Of a stretch of DNA of 64,000 nt, positions 24,225 through 32,246 are shown piece after piece; the stretch's first letter is position 1; every line of letters starts with the position of its first letter. The notes below the pieces were generated by a model. It was not told where the DNA came from and did no database searches. It was given only the letters and a program-made list of their open reading frames with translations. A program made the position numbers and the translations under genes. The stretch comes from Agromyces sp. G08B096 (GTDB lineage: Bacteria > Actinomycetota > Actinomycetes > Actinomycetales > Microbacteriaceae). The DNA lies in contig NZ_CP158374.1 in assembly GCF_040267705.1 (NCBI RefSeq), forward strand, positions 2,108,001 to 2,172,000, read 5' to 3'.

Positions 24225-26312
24225 TCACACCAGCGGGCGAGGTCCGTCGCCCGAGACGACGGGCACCAGGGCGGCGTGCTTCGCGTCCAGCCCGTCGCCC
24301 GCCGTGCGCCCGCGCAGCCGCCGGAACGCCCATGGCGCGGCGTGCCGGGCCAGCCAGACCGGCGTCGGCACCGAGGTCGGCGCATCGGATGCCTCGTCGG
24401 GGGCGTGCAGCGCGACGTCGAGCGCGCCCAGCGCGGTGGCATCCGGCACGCCGAGCACGCGCGCGGCCGCATAGGCGAGGGCGCGGTGGCCGGCGGGGTT
24501 CAGGTGGACCCGGTCCTCCGCCCAGTGGCGGCGGGCGACCAGTTCGGGGTCGCCGGCCGCCTCGAGCCACCGGGCGCCAGCCTCCGCGGCGCGTTCGGCG
24601 AGTTCCGCGTTGAACCGGTCGAACCTGCCGCGGAGCCGGGCGAGTCGGGGCGCGGGCGGCATGAAGGCCGAGACGACGAGGACGTCGGCACCGGTCGACC
24701 GGGTCTCCGCGACCGCCGTGCCGAGGCGTCGCGCGAGCGCGGCCGGATCGGCCCCGGCTCGCACGAGGTCGTTGCCGCCGACCAGCACCGTCACGAGGTC
24801 CGCCCCGAGCGCTCGCGCCCTCGGCAGCTGGTCGGCCACGACGTGCTCCACCCGGCGGCTGCGTACCGCCAGGTTCGCGTAGCCGAGCCGCGACGGCCCG
24901 GTCGGGTCGGCGAGCGCGACGAGCAGGGCGAGCCGGTCGGCCCAGCCCCGGTACACCCCGGGGGTGCGCGAGTCGTCGCAGAGCCCTTCGGTGATCGAGT
25001 CGCCGACGGCCACGAGCCGCCTCCACGGGCGGTGCACGTCGCCCGTCACCGCTGGCTCCACCGGGTGCCGGGATGTCTCGCGCAGCGGAGCCTCGGCACG
25101 GGGTCGCGTGCGACCGGGCTGAACCGTCGACGGCGCCGCCGGCCGTGCGACCGCCGACGGCCGTGCGCCCGCCCGGGCCCCGAGGAGGGGCACGGGCGTG
25201 CGAGCGATCGCCTGCTCGTAATACCCGACGAGCTCGTCGCCGAGCCGGCGCCAGCTGCGGCCCTCCACCGAAGCGTGGGCCGCTGCGGCGAACGCCCGGC
25301 GCTTGGCCTCGTCGCCGACGAGGTCCTGCACCCGCGCACGCAGCTCGGCGAGGTCGCCCGGGCGGTAGAGCCAGCCGGTCCGGCTCGACTGCACGAGATC
25401 GAGCGGTCCCCCGCGGCCGGTGGCGACGACCGGGACGCCGCTCGCGAGCGCCTCCTGAATCGTCTGGCAGAACGTCTCGTGCTCCCCCGGGTGCACGAAC
25501 ACGTCGAAGCCGGCGACGGCGCGGGCGAGGTCGGCTCCGCCGAGGAACCCGGTGAAGTGCGCGCCCGGAAGGCGGCGCTCGAGCGACGTGCGTTCGGGCC
25601 CGTCGCCGACGACGACGAGCCGGGTGCCCGGCATCCCGGCGAGCGCGGCGAGGTCGCCGACCTGCTTCTCGTGCGCGAGGCGGCCGACGTAGCCGATCAC
25701 CGCCTCGCCCGACGGGGCGATCCGGCGCCGCCAGGACTCGTCGCGCCGATCGGGGTGGAACCGCTCGGTGTCGACTCCGCGAGCCCACCGGTGCACGCGC
25801 TCGACGCCGAGTTCGGCGAGGCGGGCCTCCGCGGCCGAGCTCGGCGCCAGGGTCAACGCCGCCCGGTTGTGCAGCCGCACGAGGTGGCGTTCGAGTGCCG
25901 GTGCGGCGATCGGCACGCCGTAGCGCTCGGCGTAGGCCGGGACATCCGTCTGGTAGACCGCCACCGCCGGGACACGAGCCGCTCGCGCCGCCGTGACGCC
26001 CTGCCAGCCGAGCACGAACGGGGAGGCGAGGTGGACGACGTCGGCGCCGAACCCGCGGTAGAGCCCGGCGAGCGCCGGCGTCGATGCGAGGGCGACGCGC
26101 ACCTCGGGGTATCCGGGAAGGGGCACCGACCGCACGAAGCGCGCACTCGCGCCCTGCAGCGCCTCGTGCTCGGGCTCCGCCCGGCCGGTGCGCGGAGCGA
26201 CGACCAGGACGTCGTCGCCGCGGCTGCGCAGGTGCTCGAGCACCCGGAGCAGCGAGTTGGTGACTCCGTTCATGTGCGGCAGGAACGATTCCGCGAGCAG
26301 CACGACCTTCAC
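24225..26312 (-). CDS. Fusion of GT4 glycosyltransferase and SGNH/GDSL hydrolase
   Basis: 695 aa with two complete enzymes. Residues about 1-380 are a GT-B glycosyltransferase of the PimB/MgtA-like mannosyltransferase type: KVVLLAESFLPHMNGVTNSLLRVLEHLRSRG, then IGYVGRLAHEKQV, VVVGDGPERTSLE, and the E-x7-E donor-site segment FVHPGEHETFCQTIQEALASG. After an Ala/Pro/Arg-rich linker (about 385-435) comes an SGNH hydrolase: VAVGDSITEG (nucleophile Ser), VLVGGNDLVRAG (GxND) and DRVHLNPAGHRAL (catalytic Asp/His). The GTG at 26312 follows GGAGG by one nucleotide only, so the start is a little uncertain. I infer glycosylation and de-acylation (or acyl transfer) on one cell-envelope glycolipid or glycan. 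Confidence 0.88.
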   Translation of the reverse strand: MKVVLLAESFLPHMNGVTNSLLRVLEHLRSRGDDVLVVAPRTGRAEPEHEALQGASARFVRSVPLPGYPEVRVALASTPALAGLYRGFGADVVHLASPFVLGWQGVTAARAARVPAVAVYQTDVPAYAERYGVPIAAPALERHLVRLHNRAALTLAPSSAAEARLAELGVERVHRWARGVDTERFHPDRRDESWRRRIAPSGEAVIGYVGRLAHEKQVGDLAALAGMPGTRLVVVGDGPERTSLERRLPGAHFTGFLGGADLARAVAGFDVFVHPGEHETFCQTIQEALASGVPVVATGRGGPLDLVQSSRTGWLYRPGDLAELRARVQDLVGDEAKRRAFAAAAHASVEGRSWRRLGDELVGYYEQAIARTPVPLLGARAGARPSAVARPAAPSTVQPGRTRPRAEAPLRETSRHPVEPAVTGDVHRPWRRLVAVGDSITEGLCDDSRTPGVYRGWADRLALLVALADPTGPSRLGYANLAVRSRRVEHVVADQLPRARALGADLVTVLVGGNDLVRAGADPAALARRLGTAVAETRSTGADVLVVSAFMPPAPRLARLRGRFDRFNAELAERAAEAGARWLEAAGDPELVARRHWAEDRVHLNPAGHRALAYAAARVLGVPDATALGALDVALHAPDEASDAPTSVPTPVWLARHAAPWAFRRLRGRTAGDGLDAKHAALVPVVSGDGPRPLV

Positions 26313-26464
26313 GCCTCCAGGGTGGGGCCGCGGCCGCCTCGATCGGGCCCGGATCGGGCCGCCGCGGCGAACGTTCACCGAGCATTCCGCCGGCGTTCGC
26401 GGGCCGCGGGCCGCGTCACGGCGGCGACGCCCGTCGTTCACCTGCGGCGGGTACCCCTGAGGGC

Positions 26465-27064
26465 ATGGATGACGCCGCGATCGCCGCGCTCGCCGGGTCG
26501 CCCTGGCTCGCGCCCGCCCTGTTCGCGCTCGTCGTCGGCGACGCGTTCCTCGTGGTGCTGCCGAGCGAGACCGCGGTGGTCGCGCTCGGCGCGCTGTGGG
26601 CGTCGACCGGGGCGCCGGCCGTCTGGCTGATCGTGGCGGTCGCCGCGGCCGGCGCCGTCTGCGGCGACGGCCTGTGCTACCTCATCGGCCGGCGGGTCGG
26701 ACTCGAACGCTGGCGCTGGCAGCGCGAAGGACGGGCCGGTGCGGCCATCGCACGCGCCCGTGACGCCGTGCACCGGCGCACCGCGGTGCTCGTCTTCACG
26801 GCCAGGTACGTACCGTTCGCGCGCATCGCGGTGAACCTCGCCGCGGGCGCCGGGGGCGTGCCCCTCGCCCGCTATCTGCCGCTCTCGCTCGGCGCCGGCA
26901 TCGCCTGGGCGGGCTTCAACACGGCGGTGGGCGCGATCGTCGGGCGGGCGCTCGGCGACCAGCCCCTCGCCGCCGTCGCCGTGTCGATCCCGGTCGCGAT
27001 CGGCCTCGGTCTCGCGGTCGACCGGCTCGTCGGCGCGCTCGATGCGCGCCGCCGGACCGGGTGA
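26465..27064 (+). CDS. DedA family membrane protein
   Basis: Probable lipid-handling membrane protein (DedA/VTT fold; several members flip undecaprenyl phosphate or phosphatidylethanolamine). 199 aa with about five hydrophobic segments. The family hallmarks are the re-entrant loop with VLPSETAVVALG (Glu in E-x-x-x-P-like position), GDGLCYLIGRRVG and the second re-entrant FTARYVPFARIAVNLAAGAGGVPLARYLPLS with R-[YF]-x-P-x-x-R. Divergent from the glycosyltransferase-hydrolase fusion by 152 bp, which fits a shared role in envelope lipid chemistry. Confidence 0.9.
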   Translation: MDDAAIAALAGSPWLAPALFALVVGDAFLVVLPSETAVVALGALWASTGAPAVWLIVAVAAAGAVCGDGLCYLIGRRVGLERWRWQREGRAGAAIARARDAVHRRTAVLVFTARYVPFARIAVNLAAGAGGVPLARYLPLSLGAGIAWAGFNTAVGAIVGRALGDQPLAAVAVSIPVAIGLGLAVDRLVGALDARRRTG

Positions 27065-27076
27065 CGGCCGAGTGAC

Positions 27077-27147
27077 GGGCACCGGGCGAGGTGGCGGGCA
27101 CCGGCCAGGTGGCGGCACCGGGCCGGGTGGCGGGCACCGGCGGAGAC
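27077..27147 (+). repeat. Short tandem repeat (18-19 bp unit, about 3.8 copies)
   Basis: Units: GGGCACCGGGCGAGGTGGC (27077-27095), GGGCACCGGCCAGGTGGC (27096-27113), GGCACCGGGCCGGGTGGC (27114-27131), then a partial GGGCACCGGCGGAGAC (27132-27147). It lies just after the DedA stop in a 161-bp non-coding gap. Probably slippage-prone; no gene is seen in the gap. Confidence 0.75.
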
Positions 27148-27225
27148 GGCCGCCGCAGGACGACGGTGGGCCGGGACATCCGCCCCGACCCGCCGTCGCT
27201 CGATTGCTCGCGTGCGCGCGCTCGG

Positions 27226-27852
27226 CTACTCCCCCGCGAGCCCGCCGACGAGGTGTCCCATCGGCCGGTCGAGCGCGAAGGGGTCGTTCACGAGCTCCGA
27301 GCGGTCGGTCCGCTCGACGAGCTCGGCGAACTCCTTCGCCCCGCGGAAGATGCGCTCGGGGAGGGAGCGCACGCCGTCGCCGCCGCCGCCCCAGTCACCC
27401 GTCGCCGCGTAGACGCCGGTGGTCACCGGGATCGCATGCAGGTAGGTGAACAGCGGTCGGATCGCGTAGTCGATCGCGAGCGAGTGCCGCGGCGTTCCGC
27501 CCGTCGCGCCGATCAGCACCGGCAGGTCGGTGAGCGCCTGCGGGTCGATCACGTCGATGAAGCTCTTGAAGAGCCCCGCGTAACTGGTGGTGAAGATGGG
27601 CGTCACGGCGATGAGCCCGTCGGCCGACGCGAGCGCGTCGAGCACGGCCTGCAGCTTCGGCGGGGCGAAGCCCATCAGCAGGTGGTTCGTGACGTCGTGC
27701 GCGAGGTCGCGCAGCTCGAACGTCTGCACCTCGACCTCGGCGCCGCGCTCGTGCAGCTGGGCCACCGCGTCGGCGGCGAGCCGGTCGGCGAGCTGGCGCG
27801 TCGAGCTCGGGGTCGAGAGCCCGGCCGAGATGACGACGATGTGCTTGGTCAT
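27226..27852 (-). CDS. CE1759-family FMN reductase
   Basis: NAD(P)H-dependent flavin reductase supplying reduced FMN to the adjacent flavin monooxygenase. 208 aa, flavodoxin-like: IVVISAGLSTPSSTRQLADRL (phosphate loop), AVTPIFTTSYAGLFKSFIDVID and LIGATGGTPRHSLAIDYAIRPLF, typical of the CE1759 partner family. The ATG is 10 bp after the monooxygenase stop, so the two form an operon. The pair recurs across actinobacteria; its substrate is not known to me. Confidence 0.92.
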   Translation of the reverse strand: MTKHIVVISAGLSTPSSTRQLADRLAADAVAQLHERGAEVEVQTFELRDLAHDVTNHLLMGFAPPKLQAVLDALASADGLIAVTPIFTTSYAGLFKSFIDVIDPQALTDLPVLIGATGGTPRHSLAIDYAIRPLFTYLHAIPVTTGVYAATGDWGGGGDGVRSLPERIFRGAKEFAELVERTDRSELVNDPFALDRPMGHLVGGLAGE

Positions 27853-27862
27853 CGTGATGCTC

Positions 27863-29068
27863 CTATCGGGTCGCGGCGGGGCCGAAGGCGGCGCCGGTCT
27901 TGGCGGCGGGCGCCGCGGTGTCCTGGTACGGCGAGCCGAGCGTGAGGTTGTCGCCGCGGTTCGGGTTCGGGGTGGCCTGACGGGGCGCCTCGCCGCCGTA
28001 GGCCGCCTCGACGAGGTTCGCGTGCGTGGGCGCGTCGGGCACGTCGGCCGGACGGTCCTTCGCGAACTCGCGGCGGAGCACCGGCACGACCTCCTCGCCG
28101 AGCAGGTCGAGCTGCTCGAGCACGGTCTTCAACGGCAGTCCGGCGTGGTCCATGAGGAACAGCTGGCGCTGGTAGTCGCCGACGTAGTCGCGGAACCCGA
28201 GCGTCTTGTCGATGACCTCCTGCGGGCTGCCGACCGTGAGGGGCGTCTGCGAGCTGAACTCCTCGAGGCTCGGGCCGTGGCCGTACACGGGGGCGTTGTC
28301 GAAGTAGGGCCGGAACTCGTTCACGGCGTCCTGCGAGTTCTTTCGCATGAACACCTGGCCGCCGAGGCCGACGATCGCCTGCGCCGCGGTGCCGTGCCCG
28401 TGGTGCTCGTACCGCTGGCGGTAGAGGGCGATCATGCGCTGCGTGTGCGAGGCGGGCCAGAAGATGTGGTTCGCGAAGAACCCGTCGCCGTAGAAGGCGG
28501 CCTGCTCGGCGATCTCGGGGCTTCGGATGGAGCCGTGCCACACGAACGGGGGCACGCCGTCGAGGGGCCGCGGGGTCGCGGTGAACCCCTGCAGCGGGGT
28601 GCGGAACTTGCCCTCCCAGTCGACGACGTCCTCACGCCAGAGCCGGTGCAGCAGCTCGTAGTTCTCGAGCGTCAGCGGCAGGCCCTGCCGGATGTCCTTG
28701 CCGAACCAGGGGTAGACCGGACCGGTGTTGCCGCGGCCGAGCATGAGGTCGATGCGGCCGCCGGAGACGTGCTGCAGCATCGCGTAGTCCTCGGCGATCT
28801 TCACCGGGTCGTTGGTGGTGATGAGGGTCGTCGCGGTCGACAGCTGCAGCGTGGAGGTCTGGCCGGCGATGTACGCGAGCGTCGTCGTCGGCGAGCTCGA
28901 CCAGAACGGCGGGTTGTGGTGCTCTCCGAGGGCGAAGACGTCGAGTCCGACCTCCTCGGCGTGCTTGGCGATCGTGATGGTCGCCTGGATGCGCTCGGCC
29001 TCGGTCGGGGTTCGTCCCGTCGTCGGGTCCTGCGTGATGTCGCTGACGGTGAAGATTCCGAACTGCAT
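27863..29068 (-). CDS. LLM-class flavin-dependent monooxygenase, CE1758 family
   Basis: Luciferase-like TIM-barrel monooxygenase using reduced FMN from the neighbouring reductase. 401 aa. N-terminus MQFGIFTVSDITQDP, then EEVGLDVFALGEHHNPPF (the LLM E-H-H motif), YAMLQHVSGGRIDLMLGRGNTGPVYPW and a variable tail. The ATG at 29068 has AGGAGGG upstream. On minus a TACGAT box (29115-29120) is followed directly by the palindrome TTGCATGCAA at the expected transcription start, a likely operator. Confidence 0.93.
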   Translation of the reverse strand: MQFGIFTVSDITQDPTTGRTPTEAERIQATITIAKHAEEVGLDVFALGEHHNPPFWSSSPTTTLAYIAGQTSTLQLSTATTLITTNDPVKIAEDYAMLQHVSGGRIDLMLGRGNTGPVYPWFGKDIRQGLPLTLENYELLHRLWREDVVDWEGKFRTPLQGFTATPRPLDGVPPFVWHGSIRSPEIAEQAAFYGDGFFANHIFWPASHTQRMIALYRQRYEHHGHGTAAQAIVGLGGQVFMRKNSQDAVNEFRPYFDNAPVYGHGPSLEEFSSQTPLTVGSPQEVIDKTLGFRDYVGDYQRQLFLMDHAGLPLKTVLEQLDLLGEEVVPVLRREFAKDRPADVPDAPTHANLVEAAYGGEAPRQATPNPNRGDNLTLGSPYQDTAAPAAKTGAAFGPAATR

Positions 29069-29105
29069 CTCGCCCTCCTGGGCTCCTCTGTGCTTCTCCA
29101 TGCGT

Positions 29106-29115
29106 TTGCATGCAA
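29106..29115. promoter_or_regulatory. TTGCATGCAA palindrome at the monooxygenase transcription start
   Basis: Perfect 10-bp palindrome directly downstream of a putative -10 (TACGAT on minus, 29115-29120) of the CE1758/CE1759 pair. The position suits a roadblock-type repressor site. The regulator is not identifiable here; the TTGCA half resembles the half-sites of the 20.3-kb operator. Confidence 0.5.
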
Positions 29116-29142
29116 TCGTATCGAACGGATGTCCCGCCCCGA

Positions 29143-29928
29143 CTATTCCCGAGTCGATCGGGCCAGCTGCAGGACCGCCTCCGCCGCCGCCGCGAGCGCC
29201 GAGCCGTAGGCGCGGCCGTGGCCGGCGGCATGGACCGCGAGCGGGTGCAGCTGGTGCAGCGGCACCCGCTCCCGCCATCCCGGCCGCAGCGGCGCCGCCT
29301 CGTCGTAGGCGGCGAGGATCGCGTCGAGATGCGGCGCGCCGAACAGCGCGAGCATCGCCAGATCGGTCTCCCGATGCCCGCCGTGGGCCGCCGGGTCGAT
29401 GAGCACGACGCCCTCCGGCGAGAACAGCACGTTGCCGTTCCAGAGATCGCCGTGCAGGCGCGCCGGCGGTTCGTCGTCGTCGAACCGGCCCGCGGCGACG
29501 GGCTCCAGTGCCGCGCGGACGAGCGCCGCTTCGCGTTCGTCCACTCCGCCGACCTCCTCGGCGACGGCGAGGTAGGGCAGCACGCGATCCCCCGCGTAGA
29601 ACGCGCCCCACGTGGCCGAACGGGCAGCGGGCAACGGCCGCCGACCGATGAACAGCGGCCCGTCCCATCCCTCCGGCGGGGCGCCGAACGCCGCCGCCCC
29701 CGCGGCGTGCGTGCGAGCCAGGGCCCGGCCGAAGTCCGCGGCGGCGGCCGGCGTCGGCGCGGCGTGGGCGACCTCCTCGAGCTCGATCCGGCCAGGGCCC
29801 ACCTCGAGCACCCGCACGGTGCGCACGCCGCCTGCGGCGCGCGCGGCGCCCAGCCAGCCGAGCCCGGCCGCCTCCGCCTCGAAGAACCCCGCCGGGGCGC
29901 CGGGATCGTGCTTGACGTGTCGTGCCAC
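29143..29928 (-). CDS. Fructosamine kinase family protein
   Basis: Protein-kinase-fold enzyme that phosphorylates ketosamines on glycated proteins or related small molecules, allowing their removal. 261 aa. Visible: the FEAEAAGLGWLG helix, PLFIGRRPLPA, the catalytic LHGDLWNGNVLF (H-G-D-x-x-x-x-N) near residues 157-168 and VVLIDPAAHGGHRETDLAMLALFG (the DPA-x-x-G metal site). GTG at 29928 with GGAG 9 nt upstream; an in-frame GTG five codons earlier is possible. Divergent from the GT2 gene. Confidence 0.9.
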   Translation of the reverse strand: MARHVKHDPGAPAGFFEAEAAGLGWLGAARAAGGVRTVRVLEVGPGRIELEEVAHAAPTPAAAADFGRALARTHAAGAAAFGAPPEGWDGPLFIGRRPLPAARSATWGAFYAGDRVLPYLAVAEEVGGVDEREAALVRAALEPVAAGRFDDDEPPARLHGDLWNGNVLFSPEGVVLIDPAAHGGHRETDLAMLALFGAPHLDAILAAYDEAAPLRPGWRERVPLHQLHPLAVHAAGHGRAYGSALAAAAEAVLQLARSTRE

Positions 29929-29951
29929 GGGTCCAGTCTCCACGAGATGGT

Positions 29952-29957
29952 TAGACT
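29952..29957 (+). promoter_or_regulatory. Putative -10 box of leaderless GT2 gene
   Basis: TAGACT, 8 nt before the ATG at 29966; no ribosome-binding site. Confidence 0.5.
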
Positions 29958-29965
29958 CCGGGGTG

Positions 29966-30781
29966 ATGGGCACCATCTCCGTCATCATCCCCTGCCTCGA
30001 CGACGCGCAGGTCCTCGCTGCGTGCCTCAGGGCGGTCGCGGCGCAGACCCGGCCGGCCGACGAGGTCATCGTCGTCGACAACGGGTCGACCGACGACTCG
30101 GCCGACGTCGCCCGCGCCGCGGGCGCGACCGTCGTCTCGGAGCCCCGGCGGGGAATCTGGCCCGCGACGGCGGCGGGGTTCGACGCCGCGACCGGAGACC
30201 TCCTCGCCCGGCTCGACGCGGACTCGGTGCCGCCCGCCGACTGGCTCGAACGCCTCGAGCGCCGCATGGAGGCCGCCGACCGACCGACCGTCGTCACCGG
30301 GCCCGGCATGTTCTACGGCGGGAACGCCGCGACCCGCTGGATCGCCCGCAACCTCTACATCGGCGGCTACTTCTGGGCGGTCGGCATCCTCCTCGGCCAC
30401 CCGCCGATCTTCGGCTCCAACTACGCGCTGCGCCGCCGCGCCTGGCTCGAGCTCCGCGACATCGTGCACCGCGATCGCGCCGACCTGCACGACGACCTCG
30501 ACCTGGCCTGGTGGATGCAGCCCGGCATGAGCGTGGCGTACGAGCGCACCCTCGTCGTCGGCGTCTCCGCGCGCCCGTTCGAGAGCTGGCGGAGCCTCGG
30601 CCGCCGGCTGCGCATGGCGTTCCACACGCTCGCCGTCGAGTGGCGCGCGTGGCCGCCGCTCGACCGGATGGCCGATCGGCGCCGCAGCGCGGCCTCGCCC
30701 TGGGCCGCCGAGCCCGACGCCGCGGATCGGCACGCCGAGGTGCGCGCCGAGCCCGACGGGGAGACCCCGGCCCCCGCCTGA
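29966..30781 (+). CDS. Family 2 glycosyltransferase
   Basis: GT-A fold transferase, 271 aa. ISVIIPCLDDAQVLAACLRAV, DEVIVVDNGSTDDSADVARAAGA (first metal/nucleotide Asp), ARLDADSVPPADWLERL (D-x-D equivalent) and LHDDLDLAWWMQPG (E/D-D acid pair) are all present. Hydrophobic segment GGYFWAVGILLGHPPIF mid-protein; the C-terminus from about 235 is polar and disordered. The acceptor is unknown, perhaps an envelope glycan. Ends 2 bp before the convergent hydrolase. Confidence 0.88.
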   Translation: MGTISVIIPCLDDAQVLAACLRAVAAQTRPADEVIVVDNGSTDDSADVARAAGATVVSEPRRGIWPATAAGFDAATGDLLARLDADSVPPADWLERLERRMEAADRPTVVTGPGMFYGGNAATRWIARNLYIGGYFWAVGILLGHPPIFGSNYALRRRAWLELRDIVHRDRADLHDDLDLAWWMQPGMSVAYERTLVVGVSARPFESWRSLGRRLRMAFHTLAVEWRAWPPLDRMADRRRSAASPWAAEPDAADRHAEVRAEPDGETPAPA

Positions 30782-30783
30782 GC

Positions 30784-31758
30784 TCAGGCGGCGGCGAACA
30801 CCTCGAGCAGGTCCCGCACGAGCTGGTGCGGCGCCGTCTCGCACGGGCTGTGTCCGGTCTCGTACACCGCGAACCTCGCACCGATCTCCTGCGCCGACCG
30901 CTGGTGCAGCTCGATGGGCCAGAGGTCGTGGGCGCCCACCGCGACGAGCTTGGGGATCGGCGTCGCGGCGACCTCGGCGCGCAGGTCGGGTGTGGCCATC
31001 ATGCACGCGATGATGTCGTCGACGCTGTCGCGCCGGGTGAGGGCGAACCGCTCGCGGACGAACGCGAGTCGTCCGGGCGGCACGCGGTTCAGATTGTTGC
31101 GGATGCCCCAGAGCATCAGCGCCGCGCCCTGGTGCGGGGTCGTGAACGCCGACAACGGCCCGATGCGCTTGACGCCGCGGAAGGCCTGGCCCGGCTCCGG
31201 CGGGCTCGACAGCAGCGTGAGGCTCGCGAACGCCTCGGGGCGTGCGACGAGCGCGCGCTGAGCGAGGGTGCCCGCGAAGCTGTAGCCGAGGACGTGTGCC
31301 GGGGTGCGGCCGGAGTCGAGCACCGCGAGGAGATCGTCGAGGAAGAGGTCGGCGTCGTAGTGCTCGCGCGGCGGGTCGAGCCGCCACGGCCCGGCCCGGT
31401 ACGACTCGTACTGACCCGCGAGGTCGAAGGACTCCACCCGGTACCCGGCTGCCGCGAGGAGCGGCAGCATGAGGACGAAGTCCTCTTTCGATCCGGTCGC
31501 ACCCGGCACCAGCACGACGCGCTCGCCGTCGGCCGGCCCGAAGGAGATCCGGGCCAGCGGGCCGCTCGGCGCGTCGAAGAGGTCTTGGTCGGTGCCGTCG
31601 GGCAGCGCTCGCCAGTCGAGGTCGGGGATCGCCCGGTCGAGCGCGGCCGCCTCGGCCTCCCATCCGGCCGGCGGCGGTGCGAGCACGCCGGCGGGCGTCG
31701 ACCGGATCGTGGCATCCGTCGCGGGCCGATGCGGGTCGGCGCCTGTCCCCTCCGTCAC
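30784..31758 (-). CDS. Alpha/beta hydrolase
   Basis: 324 aa. Nucleophile elbow in HVLGYSFAGTLAQRALV (G-Y-S-F-A-G), oxyanion region VVLVPGATGSKEDFVLML, acid region KLVAVGAHDLWPIE and catalytic His in YETGHSPCETAP. About 60 polar N-terminal residues precede the fold. I place the start at the GTG at 31758, because a TATCGT box ends 7 nt before it; the in-frame GTG at 31767 overlaps that box and could not be on a transcript starting there. Substrate unknown. Confidence 0.85.
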   Translation of the reverse strand: MTEGTGADPHRPATDATIRSTPAGVLAPPPAGWEAEAAALDRAIPDLDWRALPDGTDQDLFDAPSGPLARISFGPADGERVVLVPGATGSKEDFVLMLPLLAAAGYRVESFDLAGQYESYRAGPWRLDPPREHYDADLFLDDLLAVLDSGRTPAHVLGYSFAGTLAQRALVARPEAFASLTLLSSPPEPGQAFRGVKRIGPLSAFTTPHQGAALMLWGIRNNLNRVPPGRLAFVRERFALTRRDSVDDIIACMMATPDLRAEVAATPIPKLVAVGAHDLWPIELHQRSAQEIGARFAVYETGHSPCETAPHQLVRDLLEVFAAA

Positions 31759-31765
31759 GTCCCTC

Positions 31766-31771
31766 ACGATA
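31766..31771 (-). promoter_or_regulatory. Putative -10 box that decides the hydrolase start
   Basis: TATCGT on minus, 7 nt before the GTG at 31758. An alternative GTG (31767) falls inside the box. Confidence 0.45.
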
Positions 31772-31844
31772 GCGCGCGCCGACGACGGCGCCGGCGCACG
31801 GCCCGCTGCCAGCGAACACCGGGCGCGCGCACAGCGGCGCGCCG

Positions 31845-31850
31845 TATCGT
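31845..31850 (+). promoter_or_regulatory. Putative -10 box of thioredoxin gene
   Basis: TATCGT, 6 nt (GGAGGC) before the ATG at 31857. The GGAGG is too close to the start for a normal ribosome-binding site, so leaderless use is likely. Confidence 0.45.
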
Positions 31851-31856
31851 GGAGGC

Positions 31857-32237
31857 ATGCCTACCGTCGACCTGACCCTGGAGACCTTCGAGCAGACGAT
31901 CCTCGAGGGCGGTACCGTCTTCGTCGACTTCTGGGCCGGCTGGTGCGGTCCGTGCCTCGCTTTCGCCCCGCACTATCAGGCCGCCGCGGAGGACAACCCC
32001 GACCTGGTCTTCGCGAAGGTCGACACCGAGGCCCAGCAGCAGCTCGCGGCCGCGATGAACATCACGTCGATCCCGACGATCATGGCGTTCAAGGACGGCA
32101 TCGGCGTGTTCGCCCAGGCCGGGGCGCTGCCCCGCCCCGTGCTCGACGACCTCGTCTCGCAGGTCCGCGCCCTCGACATGGACCAGGTGCGCGCGCAGCT
32201 GGCCGCCGCCGACTCGGACGAGCTCGCCGAGGCGTAA
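31857..32237 (+). CDS. trxA: Thioredoxin
   Basis: Cytoplasmic thiol-disulfide reductase. 126 aa with the canonical active site W-C-G-P-C in VDFWAGWCGPCLAFAPHY (Cys about 31 and 34), a KVDTEAQQQLAAAMNITSIPTIMAF stretch including the cis-Pro, and an acidic tail longer than in E. coli TrxA. No thioredoxin reductase gene is nearby. Converges with the next gene 9 bp later. Confidence 0.94.
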   Translation: MPTVDLTLETFEQTILEGGTVFVDFWAGWCGPCLAFAPHYQAAAEDNPDLVFAKVDTEAQQQLAAAMNITSIPTIMAFKDGIGVFAQAGALPRPVLDDLVSQVRALDMDQVRAQLAAADSDELAEA

Positions 32238-32246
32238 GGCCCGCGG

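Noticed and set aside
27077-27147. Possible CRISPR array
   Set aside because: Units are 18-19 bp and directly adjacent, with no unique spacers and no cas genes nearby.
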